Source of the DNA: Marisalimonas sp016777705
Lineage (GTDB): Bacteria > Pseudomonadota > Alphaproteobacteria > Puniceispirillales > Marisalimonadaceae
Assembly: GCF_047717795.1 (NCBI RefSeq)
Contig: NZ_CP159808.1
Coordinates: 434,001-498,000 of the forward strand
Length of the DNA: 64,000 nucleotides
Reading direction: 5' to 3'
Shown: positions 1 to 8,903 of the stretch, one piece after another
Layout of the letters: the number at the start of each line of letters is the position of its first letter
How positions within the stretch are numbered: the stretch's first letter is position 1
Notes under the pieces: model-generated
Told to the model about the DNA's origin: nothing
The model's database searches: none
The model's input: only the letters and a program-made list of their open reading frames with translations
Made by a program: the position numbers and the translations under genes

Positions 1-681
1 GTTACTGTTTGTTTGCCATGTTTATTATTTCCAAGGCCTGTAGTTCTATTTGTGAATAGAGTTTGGTGTTTAATAATGATAAAGGGAATGAAATGGTGGT
101 TAAATACTGAGATTAAAGTTGAAGGTGAATTACCCTCAAAAGATAAAGTGGTAATTTATGCTATTAAACATCAATCAGCTTGGGAAACAGTTTTTTGCAC
201 TGATTTTTTTTCAATGCCATCAATCGTGTTAAAAAAAGCATTAATATTTTTACCTGTAATAGGTTTGTATTTTTTAAGATCTGGTGCTATTCCAATTACC
301 CGAGACCAAGGCATAAATGCTCTAAAGAAAATGGGAAGAAATGCTAAAATTGCAGTTAAGAAGAATAGGTCAATGATGATATTCCCACAAGGGACACGTG
401 TTAGTCCAGGAGTTTCACCTAAAGAAAAACCTTACTTACCAGGTGTATTTTTTTTATACTCTCAGACTAAGGTACCTGTTGTTCCTGTTGCTCATAACGC
501 AGGTTTAATTTGGCCTAAAAATAGCTTTTTTAAGTATCCTGAACGACTTTCTTCAAAATCAGTCACTCTTAAAATACTTCCTGAAATACAACCGGGATTG
601 CCAAAAAAAGAATTTTTATCAAGGTTAGAAACTGAAATTGAAAATGCTTCAAATGAATTGATAAAAAAGGAGTTATCATAA
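1..681 (+). CDS. plsC: 1-acyl-sn-glycerol-3-phosphate acyltransferase, 5' partial
   Basis: Membrane-bound acyltransferase of the PlsC/LPLAT family, which adds the second acyl chain to lysophosphatidic acid in phospholipid synthesis. Counting from the TTG at 13, the catalytic HX4E motif (HQSAWE) is at residues 53-58 and the substrate-binding motif FPQGTR at 124-129. The frame is open to base 1, and about 222 residues is short for a family of roughly 240, so the true start probably lies upstream of the window. The stop codon overlaps the ATG of the next gene by one base, which suggests translational coupling. The HX4E form instead of HX4D is common in alphaproteobacterial members. Confidence 0.88.
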   Translation, partial: VTVCLPCLLFPRPVVLFVNRVWCLIMIKGMKWWLNTEIKVEGELPSKDKVVIYAIKHQSAWETVFCTDFFSMPSIVLKKALIFLPVIGLYFLRSGAIPITRDQGINALKKMGRNAKIAVKKNRSMMIFPQGTRVSPGVSPKEKPYLPGVFFLYSQTKVPVVPVAHNAGLIWPKNSFFKYPERLSSKSVTLKILPEIQPGLPKKEFLSRLETEIENASNELIKKELS

Positions 682-1091
682 TGGATGGTTTTTCACCAAG
701 GGGAGGAAATAATAAACAGTTAAATGTTCTTGGTGGAATTCTTGAACCTTGTAAATCAATTTCAAAAAGTGACAAAGATATTATAACTGGATTTTATAGA
801 GATGATTGTTGCAATACAGGACAAGATGACTTTGGTTTGCACACAGTTTGCTGTAAAATGACAAATGAATTTTTAAATTTTTCAAAATCAGTAGGCAATG
901 ACTTGTCTACGCCCATTCCAGCATATAATTTTGTTGGTTTAACCGAAGGAGATTATTGGTGCCTTTGTGCTTCGCGATGGAAAGAAGCATTTGATGAAGG
1001 TAAAGCTCCAAAAGTTGTAATAAAATCAACAAATATCGCAACCCTATCTATTATTAAACTAGAAGATTTACAAGCCTATTCGGTTAATTAA
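681..1091 (+). CDS. DUF2237 family protein
   Basis: Conserved small soluble protein of unknown function, recognised as DUF2237 (COG3651). The family signature is almost complete: NVLGG near the N-terminus, then GFYRDDCCNTG, HTVCCKMTNEFL, GNDLSTPIP and DYWCLCASRW. The conserved cysteines and histidine suggest metal binding or a redox role, but that is inference. Its ATG overlaps the plsC stop, and an AAGGAG-like ribosome binding site lies inside the plsC end, so the two are probably co-translated. At 136 residues it is slightly longer than typical members. Confidence 0.85.
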   Translation: MDGFSPRGGNNKQLNVLGGILEPCKSISKSDKDIITGFYRDDCCNTGQDDFGLHTVCCKMTNEFLNFSKSVGNDLSTPIPAYNFVGLTEGDYWCLCASRWKEAFDEGKAPKVVIKSTNIATLSIIKLEDLQAYSVN

Positions 1092-1105
1092 AAAAGGAGA
1101 ATAAT

Positions 1106-1294
1106 GTGCATTTAGATCAAAAGGTTACAGTGATATGTACTGATAGAGATACCAAGAACGAAGGGAAAATTATAAGAATGTATGGTAATGGAATTGATGT
1201 AGAAGTATCAGGAACAATTGTTAAATTAAAAAAGACTAAACCTAATCTTTACGTTGGCTCCATGGCTGGTTTAGAATTCTTAGTAAGAACTTAA
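1106..1294 (+). CDS. Small conserved-type hypothetical protein, 62 aa
   Basis: I do not recognise the family. The start is GTG at 1106, five bases after an AGGAGA ribosome binding site. The overlapping ATG at 1104 is out of frame and stops after three codons, so GTG is decisive. The predicted protein is rich in beta-prone residues and lysine, with alternating hydrophobic positions, and reads like a small SH3- or KOW-like barrel; that is a fold guess only. It lies 14 bases after the DUF2237 gene and is probably in the same operon. Its stop is two bases from the stop of the convergent bactofilin gene. Confidence 0.6.
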   Translation: MHLDQKVTVICTDRDTKNEGKIIRMYGNGIDVEVSGTIVKLKKTKPNLYVGSMAGLEFLVRT

Positions 1295-1295
1295 A

Positions 1296-1706
1296 TTAAT
1301 CTCCAACTTTTTTTACAATATCGATAACTTTATGTGTCTCTTCTTCTAATTTTTTCATTCCACTTACATTTATAGTGCCACCCTCAAAAACTGCGATTTT
1401 GTTATATAGAACATCACCTGATACATTACCATTTTCCATAATAATAATGCTCTTGCAGTTTATTTTTCCATTTACTGTGCCGTTCACAATTAATTCAGAG
1501 CTTTTTATAGTTCCATCAACTTCACCGTGTTCGTCGATAATAACCTGGTCAGCTCCTAATTCACCTAAAAATTTATTTCTAATTATAATTGATCCAGAGG
1601 TATTATACTTTCCTTCAAAAACACCGTCTCCACTAAGCTGAGAGCATTCCTCTAGGTTTTTTATTTTATCTTTAAGGGGTGATGAAATACGGCTAATTTT
1701 AATCAT
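1296..1706 (-). CDS. Bactofilin (polymer-forming cytoskeletal protein)
   Basis: Bactofilins assemble without nucleotides into filaments that organise cell shape or stalk structures at the inner membrane. The protein is 136 residues, with a central right-handed beta-helix pattern at about 28-115: short strands with repeated IIIRNK, VIIDEHGEVDG, LIVNGTVNGKI and IIIMENGNVSGDV rungs, each ending in a glycine turn. The N- and C-terminal tails are short and non-repetitive, as expected. It is convergent with the upstream plus-strand operon. No metallopeptidase partner gene, often found next to bactofilins, is visible. Confidence 0.85.
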   Translation of the reverse strand: MIKISRISSPLKDKIKNLEECSQLSGDGVFEGKYNTSGSIIIRNKFLGELGADQVIIDEHGEVDGTIKSSELIVNGTVNGKINCKSIIIMENGNVSGDVLYNKIAVFEGGTINVSGMKKLEEETHKVIDIVKKVGD

Positions 1707-1890
1707 GTTCCTATCCTCTAAACTTTATATATGTTCTATTGAACTTTAAGCGCTGACAAAATTTATTTGTAACCCAAATAAATAAAAATTTTACAAATTT
1801 TTTAAATTATATAATTTTAATAATATTAATTCAAGTAATCAGTATGTATAATACTAATTAATTTTAATAAATATATTTTTAGGTAAAATC

Positions 1891-2820
1891 ATGTATCAAC
1901 CTTTTTATGCGAGCTCACAAATTAATCGTCATGGTGATTTTAGAAGTAATAAAGGTTTAATAAAAAATATTATATCAGACAACAACACTAAATTTGTTCC
2001 AGTTTTGAATGGGAAAAATTTATTTAGGCAATCTGATGAAAATATAGAAGCTTGTTTTTTTAATTCTGAACAATTAAAAACAATTTATCCAAATGGAATT
2101 GATAATCCTATCTTTCTCGGTGTTGCCAATAATATTAATTATGTTGGAATAGATTTAGACCACAATAATTCTGAAATGGATTTATGGTGTAATGAAAATT
2201 CAATAATTCTTGAAGATTTACGCAAATATGGTCCAACTTTAAATGATATAGATGCCTCTTTTTTATCTTTAAATAATGGAATGACATTTTGGCATAAGAC
2301 ACATCAATTTTGTGGTTCATGTGGCTTTAAAAATAATACTACAGAAGCTGGTTTTGTTAAAGTTTGTTCAAATATCGAATGTGGTAAAAGTCATTTTCCA
2401 AGAACAGATCCTGCCATAATCACACTTATTTCATATAAGGACAAAATTTTGTTAGGAAGGTCTCCGAGGTTTCCTGAAGGTATGTATAGTACACTTGCAG
2501 GTTTTGTGGAACCTGGAGAAAGTTTAGAACAAGCGCTTGAGAGAGAAGTCTTTGAAGAAGTGGGTGTTAAAGTCAAAAACATCAGATATTTTAATTCACA
2601 GCCCTGGCCATTTCCAGCTTCATTAATGCTTGGTTTTTTTGCTGAAGCTGTTAATGAGGATATGAATATTGATTATAATGAGATTGAAGATGCTCATTGG
2701 TTTTCAATTGAAGAACTGAGATCTTTAAATCATCCTTTAATAAGTGGAGGATTTAAATTGCCAAGAGTTGACTCTATTGCTCGTAGGCTGGTCGATAATT
2801 GGATAAACCAGTTTAACTAA
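1891..2820 (+). CDS. nudC: NAD(+)/NADH pyrophosphatase (mRNA-decapping Nudix hydrolase)
   Basis: Hydrolyses NADH to NMNH and AMP, and in some bacteria removes NAD caps from RNA 5' ends. A four-cysteine zinc ribbon is formed by C141, C144, C159 and C164. A complete Nudix box at about 204-226 follows the pattern GX5EX7REUXEEXGU. The NudC-specific SQPWPFPAS motif is at about 236-244. The length of 309 residues is typical. The gene lies 21 bases before the Old Yellow Enzyme gene, and both use NAD(P)H chemistry, so they are probably co-transcribed. Confidence 0.93.
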   Translation: MYQPFYASSQINRHGDFRSNKGLIKNIISDNNTKFVPVLNGKNLFRQSDENIEACFFNSEQLKTIYPNGIDNPIFLGVANNINYVGIDLDHNNSEMDLWCNENSIILEDLRKYGPTLNDIDASFLSLNNGMTFWHKTHQFCGSCGFKNNTTEAGFVKVCSNIECGKSHFPRTDPAIITLISYKDKILLGRSPRFPEGMYSTLAGFVEPGESLEQALEREVFEEVGVKVKNIRYFNSQPWPFPASLMLGFFAEAVNEDMNIDYNEIEDAHWFSIEELRSLNHPLISGGFKLPRVDSIARRLVDNWINQFN

Positions 2821-2841
2821 TTAAATTTTAAGAGGGCATAA

Positions 2842-3906
2842 ATGATTTTTTCTCCAATTCAAATTGCTAATTTGAATGTTTCAAACAGGATAGCTGTTGC
2901 CCCTATGTGTCAATATTCATCAGTTGATGGCGCAATGACTGACTGGCATACTCAGCATTTAATGCAATTAGGTTATTCAGGAGCTGGTTTAATAATGGTC
3001 GAGGCAACAGCCGTTGAAAGAATAGGAAGAATAACACATCATTGTGTTGGTCTTTATAATGATTTTTGTGAAAGATCCATAAAAAAAACTTTAGAAAAAG
3101 CAAGGTCAGTTTCTCAAAAAGAAACTACCTTTGGTATTCAATTAGCCCATGCTGGAAGAAAGGCGTCAACACAAAGACCATGGGAAGGAAGAAAAAGTCT
3201 TTCTAAAGAAGAGGATCCTTGGTCTACTAAGGGACCTTCCTCCCTAGCTTTTGATGAGGATTGGCATATTCCTGAAACAATAGAAAATAGTGACTTAGAA
3301 AATATTAAAAGTAAATTTGTAGAAGCATCACTCAGGTCAGTTAGAGTTGGATTTGACTTAATAGAAATTCATGGAACACATGGTTATCTTTTTCATCAAT
3401 TTTTGTCTCCATTATCAAATCACCGTTCCGATAAATATGGTGGAAGTCTAGAAAATAGGATGAGGTATCCTTTAGAAGTTTTTGCTGCAATTAAGCAAGC
3501 GTTGCCAAAAGATTTTCCTATAGGCATGAGAATAACAGGTACTGAATGGGAAAATGGTGGAATTGATGAGCAAGAAGCCATTATATTTGCCAATGAGTTA
3601 GAAAAAATAGGATGCCATTATGTTTGTGTTTCTAGCGGTGGAAATACACCTAATCCTAAAATACCAATTGCTCCACATTATCAAGTTCATTTGGCTAAAA
3701 TTATAAAAAAAAATACAGATATGGTCGTAAGAGCTGTAGGTATGATAACAGACCCAATTAAAGCTAATCAAATTATAGTAGATAAAGAAGCTGATATGGT
3801 AGCCATAGCAAGAGGTTTTCTAACTAATCCAAGATGGGTATGGGATGCTGCAAAAATTTTAAAGCACGATATTAAAGTGCCTCCACAATATGCAAGAAAA
3901 TTTTAA
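2842..3906 (+). CDS. NADH:flavin oxidoreductase, Old Yellow Enzyme family (YqjM/XenA-like)
   Basis: FMN-dependent TIM-barrel ene-reductase that reduces activated C=C bonds or nitro compounds with NAD(P)H. The N-terminus RIAVAPMCQYS, with its cysteine, is typical of the thermophilic-like YqjM class. The signature HGYLFHQFLSP...NHRSDKYGGSLENR at about residues 170-205 and the C-terminal DMVAIARGFLTNPRW phosphate-binding segment are present. The length of 354 residues matches the class. It follows nudC after 21 bases with a GAGGG ribosome binding site. The physiological substrate cannot be told from sequence. Confidence 0.92.
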   Translation: MIFSPIQIANLNVSNRIAVAPMCQYSSVDGAMTDWHTQHLMQLGYSGAGLIMVEATAVERIGRITHHCVGLYNDFCERSIKKTLEKARSVSQKETTFGIQLAHAGRKASTQRPWEGRKSLSKEEDPWSTKGPSSLAFDEDWHIPETIENSDLENIKSKFVEASLRSVRVGFDLIEIHGTHGYLFHQFLSPLSNHRSDKYGGSLENRMRYPLEVFAAIKQALPKDFPIGMRITGTEWENGGIDEQEAIIFANELEKIGCHYVCVSSGGNTPNPKIPIAPHYQVHLAKIIKKNTDMVVRAVGMITDPIKANQIIVDKEADMVAIARGFLTNPRWVWDAAKILKHDIKVPPQYARKF

Positions 3907-4180
3907 AAATTAAAAATGATTACAGAGAAATTTTTAAAAATATTAAATGCTTTTTTATGCTCATCATATTGATATTTCCTGAATATAAGTAAATGAGAGT
4001 TATATTTAAGAGTATTAAGATAAAGAATATATGATCTAAATACTGGCTTGTTTTATTCCATTTTTTTCGTTTAAAAAGAAGTTTATTAGTGAGTCTTTTA
4101 ACTTATCAATACATAATTATATCTTGTAAAAACTTTGTACATTAAATTAATCTAGGCTAATTTTATAATTAGTAAATAAC

Positions 4181-4975
4181 TTATGGAGTTGAGGCAGTAA
4201 GGCCGCCATCAACTAATATTTCAGTTCCTGTAATATATTTAGCCTCATCTGAACATAAAAATAACACTGCGTTAGCTACATCCCAAGATTCTCCCATTCT
4301 ACCTATTGGAACTTGCTTATGTCTTTTTTTAACAAATCCATCATAATCTCCATCAGCGTATTTCTCTGCTAATCTATCAACTAAAGGAGTATGCATTAAA
4401 CCAGGAACAACACAGTTAAGGCGTATATTCTTTTTTGCTTCAATAACAGCTGTAGTTTTAGTCATTTGAATGAGTGCCGCTTTCGAGGCACTATAACCAA
4501 CTTGTGGTTTGCCTATATATCTCATTCCTGCAACTGAAGAGATATTTACAATGGACCCACCTAAGTTTTCTTCCATAATTGGGATAGTAAATTTAATAGA
4601 AAGGAAAGCAGTGTCTAAATTTAGAGTAAATTGTTGTCGCCATGTACTCGAATCTATTTCAACAGGTCCTCCTGGTTCAGATTGGCCAACTACATTTACC
4701 AGAATATCAATTTTTTTATATTTTGTTCTTACTTCGTCAAAAAATTCTTTTACATCATCTTCGTTTGTCATGTTTACTTTATAAAAGGTACAATCATTAC
4801 CTTCTTTTTTAATGAATTCACATGTGTTATTGCCAGCTTCTTCATTAATATCAATCCCAATTACTATTGCACCTTGCCGTGCTAAGAGAGTTGTAATTGC
4901 ACGACCATTTCCAAAACCATTACCGATTGAACCGCATCCTGAAACAATTGCCACTTTATCGTGAAGATTTAACAT
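4181..4975 (-). CDS. SDR family oxidoreductase (FabG-like)
   Basis: NAD(P)-dependent short-chain dehydrogenase with a Rossmann fold. It has a glycine-rich cofactor loop near the N-terminus (SGCGSIGNGFG), an NVVG-type strand, the catalytic serine in NISSVAGM and the YSASK catalytic motif; the C-terminus is EILVDGG. The start at 4975 is chosen because AAGG lies 7 bases upstream; an in-frame ATG at 5005 would add ten residues without a good ribosome binding site. The gene is divergent from the nitroreductase at 5046. The second glycine motif is slightly unusual (long loop with GNGFGNG). The substrate is unknown. Confidence 0.88.
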   Translation of the reverse strand: MLNLHDKVAIVSGCGSIGNGFGNGRAITTLLARQGAIVIGIDINEEAGNNTCEFIKKEGNDCTFYKVNMTNEDDVKEFFDEVRTKYKKIDILVNVVGQSEPGGPVEIDSSTWRQQFTLNLDTAFLSIKFTIPIMEENLGGSIVNISSVAGMRYIGKPQVGYSASKAALIQMTKTTAVIEAKKNIRLNCVVPGLMHTPLVDRLAEKYADGDYDGFVKKRHKQVPIGRMGESWDVANAVLFLCSDEAKYITGTEILVDGGLTASTP

Positions 4976-5045
4976 AAAAAAAACCTTAAAATTTTCATTT
5001 ATCAAGAGTATTATAATATTATTAAATTTTGGAAAGCAATATATA

Positions 5046-5882
5046 ATGATTGATGCATCTAAACTATATTATAACAGATATGGTAAATATTCTGACCTAG
5101 ATTTGTCACAAGTTGATATTTCACCTCTACTAAAATCTATTTTATCAAGATCTAGTGTTAGAAAATTTTCAAAAAAACCTGTAACTAAAGAAACTTTAAC
5201 ATTGCTATTAGCGTCTGCTCAGTCTGCTCCTTCAAAATCAAACCTTCAACAATATTCAATTTTAGTAATACAAGACACTAGTATCAAAACCGAAATATCA
5301 AATCTGATTGGAAATACTAAATGGGCACTTACAGCTCCTGTATTTCTTCTATTTCTTGCTGACATTAGAAGAAACATTAAAATTTCTAACGATAGGGGGT
5401 ATAAGCATAAGAATAATAATGTAGATACTTTTATGAATGGGGTAATAGACGCAGCTCTTTCTATGCAATCAATGATAATTTCTTCTGAGGCAATGGGTTT
5501 AGGGGTTTGCCCAATAAGTATGATTAGGAATATTATTCAAGAAGTTAAATTTATCTGTAATTTACCAAAAGGCGTTTTCCCAATTGCAGGATTGGCTGTT
5601 GGCTGGCCTGATCAAAAAGCTCCTGTTTCTCTTCGACTACCTCAGGATATAGTCACTCACTTTGATACTTATAAAGAAGATAATCTTGATCAAAAAATAA
5701 ATGAATATGATGAACGTGTATTTAAAATAGCTCCTATTTTAAAGGAGAAACAAAGACATGTAGACCTTTATGGTGTTGCCCAAAAAGGAACTTGGTCGGA
5801 AAATATCAGTAGACAATTATCTGTTCCAGAAAGAGAAAACTTTAAAAAATGGCTGAAAGGTCATGGAATTAATCTTGAATAA
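5046..5882 (+). CDS. Nitroreductase family protein
   Basis: FMN- and NAD(P)H-dependent oxidoreductase of the nitroreductase fold. The opening SRSSVRKFSKKPV is the classic FMN-phosphate-binding start of the fold, followed by SAPSKSNLQQ and a C-terminal GLAVGWPDQKAPV segment. There are about 40 residues before the SRSSVR motif and a C-terminal extension of about 60 residues, so at 278 residues it is longer than the usual 180-220. The last 14 bases overlap the 3' end of the convergent hydrolase gene. The physiological substrate (nitroaromatic, quinone or other) is unknown. Confidence 0.87.
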   Translation: MIDASKLYYNRYGKYSDLDLSQVDISPLLKSILSRSSVRKFSKKPVTKETLTLLLASAQSAPSKSNLQQYSILVIQDTSIKTEISNLIGNTKWALTAPVFLLFLADIRRNIKISNDRGYKHKNNNVDTFMNGVIDAALSMQSMIISSEAMGLGVCPISMIRNIIQEVKFICNLPKGVFPIAGLAVGWPDQKAPVSLRLPQDIVTHFDTYKEDNLDQKINEYDERVFKIAPILKEKQRHVDLYGVAQKGTWSENISRQLSVPERENFKKWLKGHGINLE

Positions 5883-6735
5883 TATCTTGTAAAATTTTGT
5901 TAAATATTTTTTCATCTTCATACATTATCCAATGACCTAAATTATATTCAACATGAAATCTTACGTTAATATTTTGAGTTCTTAAAATTGCCATTCTGTC
6001 TTCAAGATAAACACCTACGCTGGCATCCTTTTCTCCCCAAACAACATAAAGCGGAACATTTTGTTTGCCTAATACTATGGCTAAAGTGTCAGTTGCTGAT
6101 ATCGGTCTGCTCTTAATTCTATGAGAATCTGTATTTTTTTTTTGGATATGAACGGCAAAATCATCGACTTTATTTGGATTATGCATCATTAAAATTTCAA
6201 GATTAGTTTTGTGGGCGTTATAAATATCTGTTTCACTCATATTAGAATGTCTTGGTATCATATCTCTCATTTCACCTCTCTTAGCTCCTAATCCACCAGG
6301 TCCAACCAAAATCAATTTTTCTGGTTTAAAACCTCTTTGAATTAATTCATAAGATAAGTGACCAGCAATTAGCCCACCAAAAGAAAAACCACATATTATT
6401 GGCTTTTCATCTAATGTTATTAATTCTAAAATTGTATCAGCTAAATTCGAAGCTATTTTTTCTGGAGTGTGAGGAAGAGTTAAATCATCAGACTCCCCAA
6501 ATCCAGGCATGTCCGGTATTAATACTTTATATTTCTTTGAAAACGGTATTGCTTGTTTTATCCAATGCCCCCAACTTCCGTATCCACCATGTAAAAAAAT
6601 TAAAGGTGTACCTTCACCCCACGATCTCCAACAAACTTTTGAATCCTGTGAATTAATAAATAATTTTTTTGAATGTTGTTCTATTGCAGAGAGATATTCT
6701 AAATGTTTGTCAAAATTAAATTTATACTCAATCAT
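5869..6735 (-). CDS. Alpha/beta hydrolase
   Basis: Serine hydrolase of the alpha/beta fold. Visible parts are the oxyanion-hole FLHGGYGSWG segment, the strand-loop PDMPGFGESDD, the nucleophile elbow GFSFGG, the acid loop WGEKDASV and a C-terminal histidine in NLGHW. The start at 6735 is preferred because AGGAA lies five bases upstream; an in-frame ATG at 6753 lacks such a site. The protein is then about 288 residues. It could be an esterase, a C-C hydrolase or a lactonase; its place near CoA-thioester genes suggests catabolism, but no substrate can be named. Confidence 0.88.
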   Translation of the reverse strand: MIEYKFNFDKHLEYLSAIEQHSKKLFINSQDSKVCWRSWGEGTPLIFLHGGYGSWGHWIKQAIPFSKKYKVLIPDMPGFGESDDLTLPHTPEKIASNLADTILELITLDEKPIICGFSFGGLIAGHLSYELIQRGFKPEKLILVGPGGLGAKRGEMRDMIPRHSNMSETDIYNAHKTNLEILMMHNPNKVDDFAVHIQKKNTDSHRIKSRPISATDTLAIVLGKQNVPLYVVWGEKDASVGVYLEDRMAILRTQNINVRFHVEYNLGHWIMYEDEKIFNKILQDIIQD

Positions 6736-6888
6736 TGTTTTCCTATAGGCCATAACTTAACAACTGATAATTTTTTTTTCGTTTATTAACAAGTATTTTT
6801 TTGATATTATATTTATGTTTATTAAATAAGTTTAAATTATTAAATAAGCTTCAGCTATACTCATATAATTGGCTATGGAGAAATTATT

Positions 6889-8082
6889 ATGCCCCATTCA
6901 CCCGCTTCTAAAGCCCTGTCTCACATTAGAGTAATTGATCTTACTAGAGTTAGATCTGGTCCTACTGCTGTAAGACAGCTGGCTGACTGGGGTGCAGACG
7001 TAATTAAAGTAGAGGCTCCAGAAAGTGTTGAGGCTGATGGAGCTCTTGGGGCATCAAGGCATACTTCTGATTTTCAAAACTTACACCGCAATAAAAGAAG
7101 CATTACTCTAAATTTAAAAAAACCTGAAGCCATAGAAATTTTAATGAAGCTTGTAGAAACTTCTGATGTAATGGTAGAAAATTTTAGACCTGATGTTAAA
7201 GACAGACTTGGTTTGGATTATGAAACTTTAAAAAAAAGGAACTCAAAAATAATCCTGGCTAGTATCTCAGGTTTTGGGCAGGACGGGCCATATGCCAAAA
7301 GACCTGGTTTTGATCAAATAGCTCAAGGTATGGGGGGGTTAATGAGTATTACAGGCGCTCCTGGTGAAGGTCCCATGAGAGTTGGAATTCCAGTTGCAGA
7401 TCTTACTGCTGGTCTATTTTGTGCTATGGGTATTCAAACAGCGTTAATAGAAAGAGAAAAATCTGGTCTTGGACAGTGGGTTAATACATCCCTACTACAG
7501 GCTCAAATTTTCATGTTGGATTTTCAAGCTGCGAGATGGTTAAGTGAAAAGAATGTAGCAGGGCAGGCTGGTAATAATCACCCAACAAGTGTACCTACTG
7601 GTGTCTTTAAAACAACTGACGGATCAATAAATTTAGCTGTAGCTGGAGAAACAATTTGGAAACGATTTGTTGAGGCTATAGACAAAAAAGAATGGCTTGA
7701 TAAAGACGAATTTAAAGGAGCTAAGGAGCGACTAGAAAATAGAGACTATTTAAATGATCTGATTGAAGAAGTTACTGTTCAAAAAAGTTCAAATGAATGG
7801 GTTGAAAAATTAGAAAAAGTTGGAGTTCCTTGTGGTCCAATCAATTCAATTGATAAAGTTTTTGATGATCCTCAGGTTAAACATCTTGGCATAGCACAGT
7901 CTATTGAGACAATTCCATTTGGTAAAACAGAACTTGTTGGACAGCCATTTAATCTATCCCGTTCCCCAAGTTCTTTGAAACAAAGGCCTCCAGAGAAGGG
8001 AGAGCATAATAAAGAAGTTTTGTCAGATTTAGGTTTTACTGACAATGAACTTAATGATTTTCAATCAAAAAACATAATTTAA
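6889..8082 (+). CDS. CaiB/BaiF (family III) CoA-transferase
   Basis: Transfers CoA between carboxylic acids. The full family pattern is seen: RVIDLTRVRSGPTAVRQLADWGADVIKVE at the N-terminus, NLHRNKRSITLNL, MVENFRPDV, SISGFGQDGPY and the catalytic aspartate in PVADLTAG, then a C-terminal GVPCGPI segment. The length of 397 residues is normal. The ATG has a GGAG ribosome binding site. It is 14 bases upstream of a crotonase-fold gene, suggesting that an acid is activated to its CoA ester and then processed by the next enzyme. Confidence 0.92.
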   Translation: MPHSPASKALSHIRVIDLTRVRSGPTAVRQLADWGADVIKVEAPESVEADGALGASRHTSDFQNLHRNKRSITLNLKKPEAIEILMKLVETSDVMVENFRPDVKDRLGLDYETLKKRNSKIILASISGFGQDGPYAKRPGFDQIAQGMGGLMSITGAPGEGPMRVGIPVADLTAGLFCAMGIQTALIEREKSGLGQWVNTSLLQAQIFMLDFQAARWLSEKNVAGQAGNNHPTSVPTGVFKTTDGSINLAVAGETIWKRFVEAIDKKEWLDKDEFKGAKERLENRDYLNDLIEEVTVQKSSNEWVEKLEKVGVPCGPINSIDKVFDDPQVKHLGIAQSIETIPFGKTELVGQPFNLSRSPSSLKQRPPEKGEHNKEVLSDLGFTDNELNDFQSKNII

Positions 8083-8096
8083 ATATAGGGTTTATA

Positions 8097-8885
8097 ATGA
8101 TTACAGAAAAAATGATATCTCGAGTTGAAGATGGCATTGGGTATATTACTTTTAACAATCCAGAAAAACATAATGCAGTATCAATAGAAATGTGGGACGC
8201 ATTGGAAAATATTCTTGATGATTTTAGAGAAAATCAAAACATAAGGGTCATTGTTTTAAATGGAGCAGGTGGTAAATCATTTGTTTCAGGAGCAGATATT
8301 TCTAAATTTGATAAAGAACGAAGCTCTAAAGATGCTGTTTTGAGTTATAATAAAAGGACACAAAAAGTTTATGAAAACCTTGAGACGTTTCCAAAGCCAA
8401 CCATAGCTATGATCAATGGCTATTGTATAGGTGGTGGTCTAAACGTAGCAGTTTGTTGTGATATAAGGATTTGTTCAGAAAAATCAAAGTTTGCAATGCC
8501 GGCTGCAAAATTATCTCTTGGATACCCTTTTTCATCAATAAAAAGACTATTTGATGTAATGGGGCCTGGAATGGCTAAGCATTTCATGTTTACAGCTGAA
8601 AAAATTTCAGCAGATGAAGCCCTATCTTGTGGGTTAGTCCAAAAGCTAGTTAAAGAAGAAGATTTAGAACTGTTTGTAAATAATTATGCTTCCACGATTT
8701 CTAAAAATGCTCCATTGACAATAAAAGCTATGAAACAGATAGGAATAGAAATTTCAAAAAATTCTGATGACCGAGACCTGTTGTTATGTGAACAACTTGC
8801 ATCTGCGTGCTTTGATAGTGAAGATTATAAAGAAGGTAGAAAGGCTTTCATGGAAAAAAGAGCGGCAAACTTTAAAGGTATTTAA
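8097..8885 (+). CDS. Enoyl-CoA hydratase/isomerase (crotonase) family protein
   Basis: Crotonase-fold enzyme acting on CoA thioesters. Oxyanion-hole segments are SFVSGADISKF and YCIGGGLNVAVCCDIRI. By eye, the two positions that carry catalytic glutamates in classical hydratases look like alanine (in MPAAKLSLGYP) and histidine (in GMAKHFMF), so ordinary hydration of enoyl-CoA is doubtful; isomerase, hydrolase or decarboxylase activity is possible. The length of 262 residues is normal. It lies just after the CoA-transferase and is probably in the same operon. Confidence 0.88.
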   Translation: MITEKMISRVEDGIGYITFNNPEKHNAVSIEMWDALENILDDFRENQNIRVIVLNGAGGKSFVSGADISKFDKERSSKDAVLSYNKRTQKVYENLETFPKPTIAMINGYCIGGGLNVAVCCDIRICSEKSKFAMPAAKLSLGYPFSSIKRLFDVMGPGMAKHFMFTAEKISADEALSCGLVQKLVKEEDLELFVNNYASTISKNAPLTIKAMKQIGIEISKNSDDRDLLLCEQLASACFDSEDYKEGRKAFMEKRAANFKGI

Positions 8886-8903
8886 ATCAATATTAAGTCT
8901 TTA

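Noticed and set aside
1840..1860. Promoter before nudC
   Set aside because: A TATAAT is present at 1847 but no reasonable -35 box is at the right distance in this AT-rich gap.
3907..4180. A gene or RNA in the gap between the Old Yellow Enzyme and SDR genes
   Set aside because: Only AT-rich sequence without a supported ORF, hairpin or tRNA.
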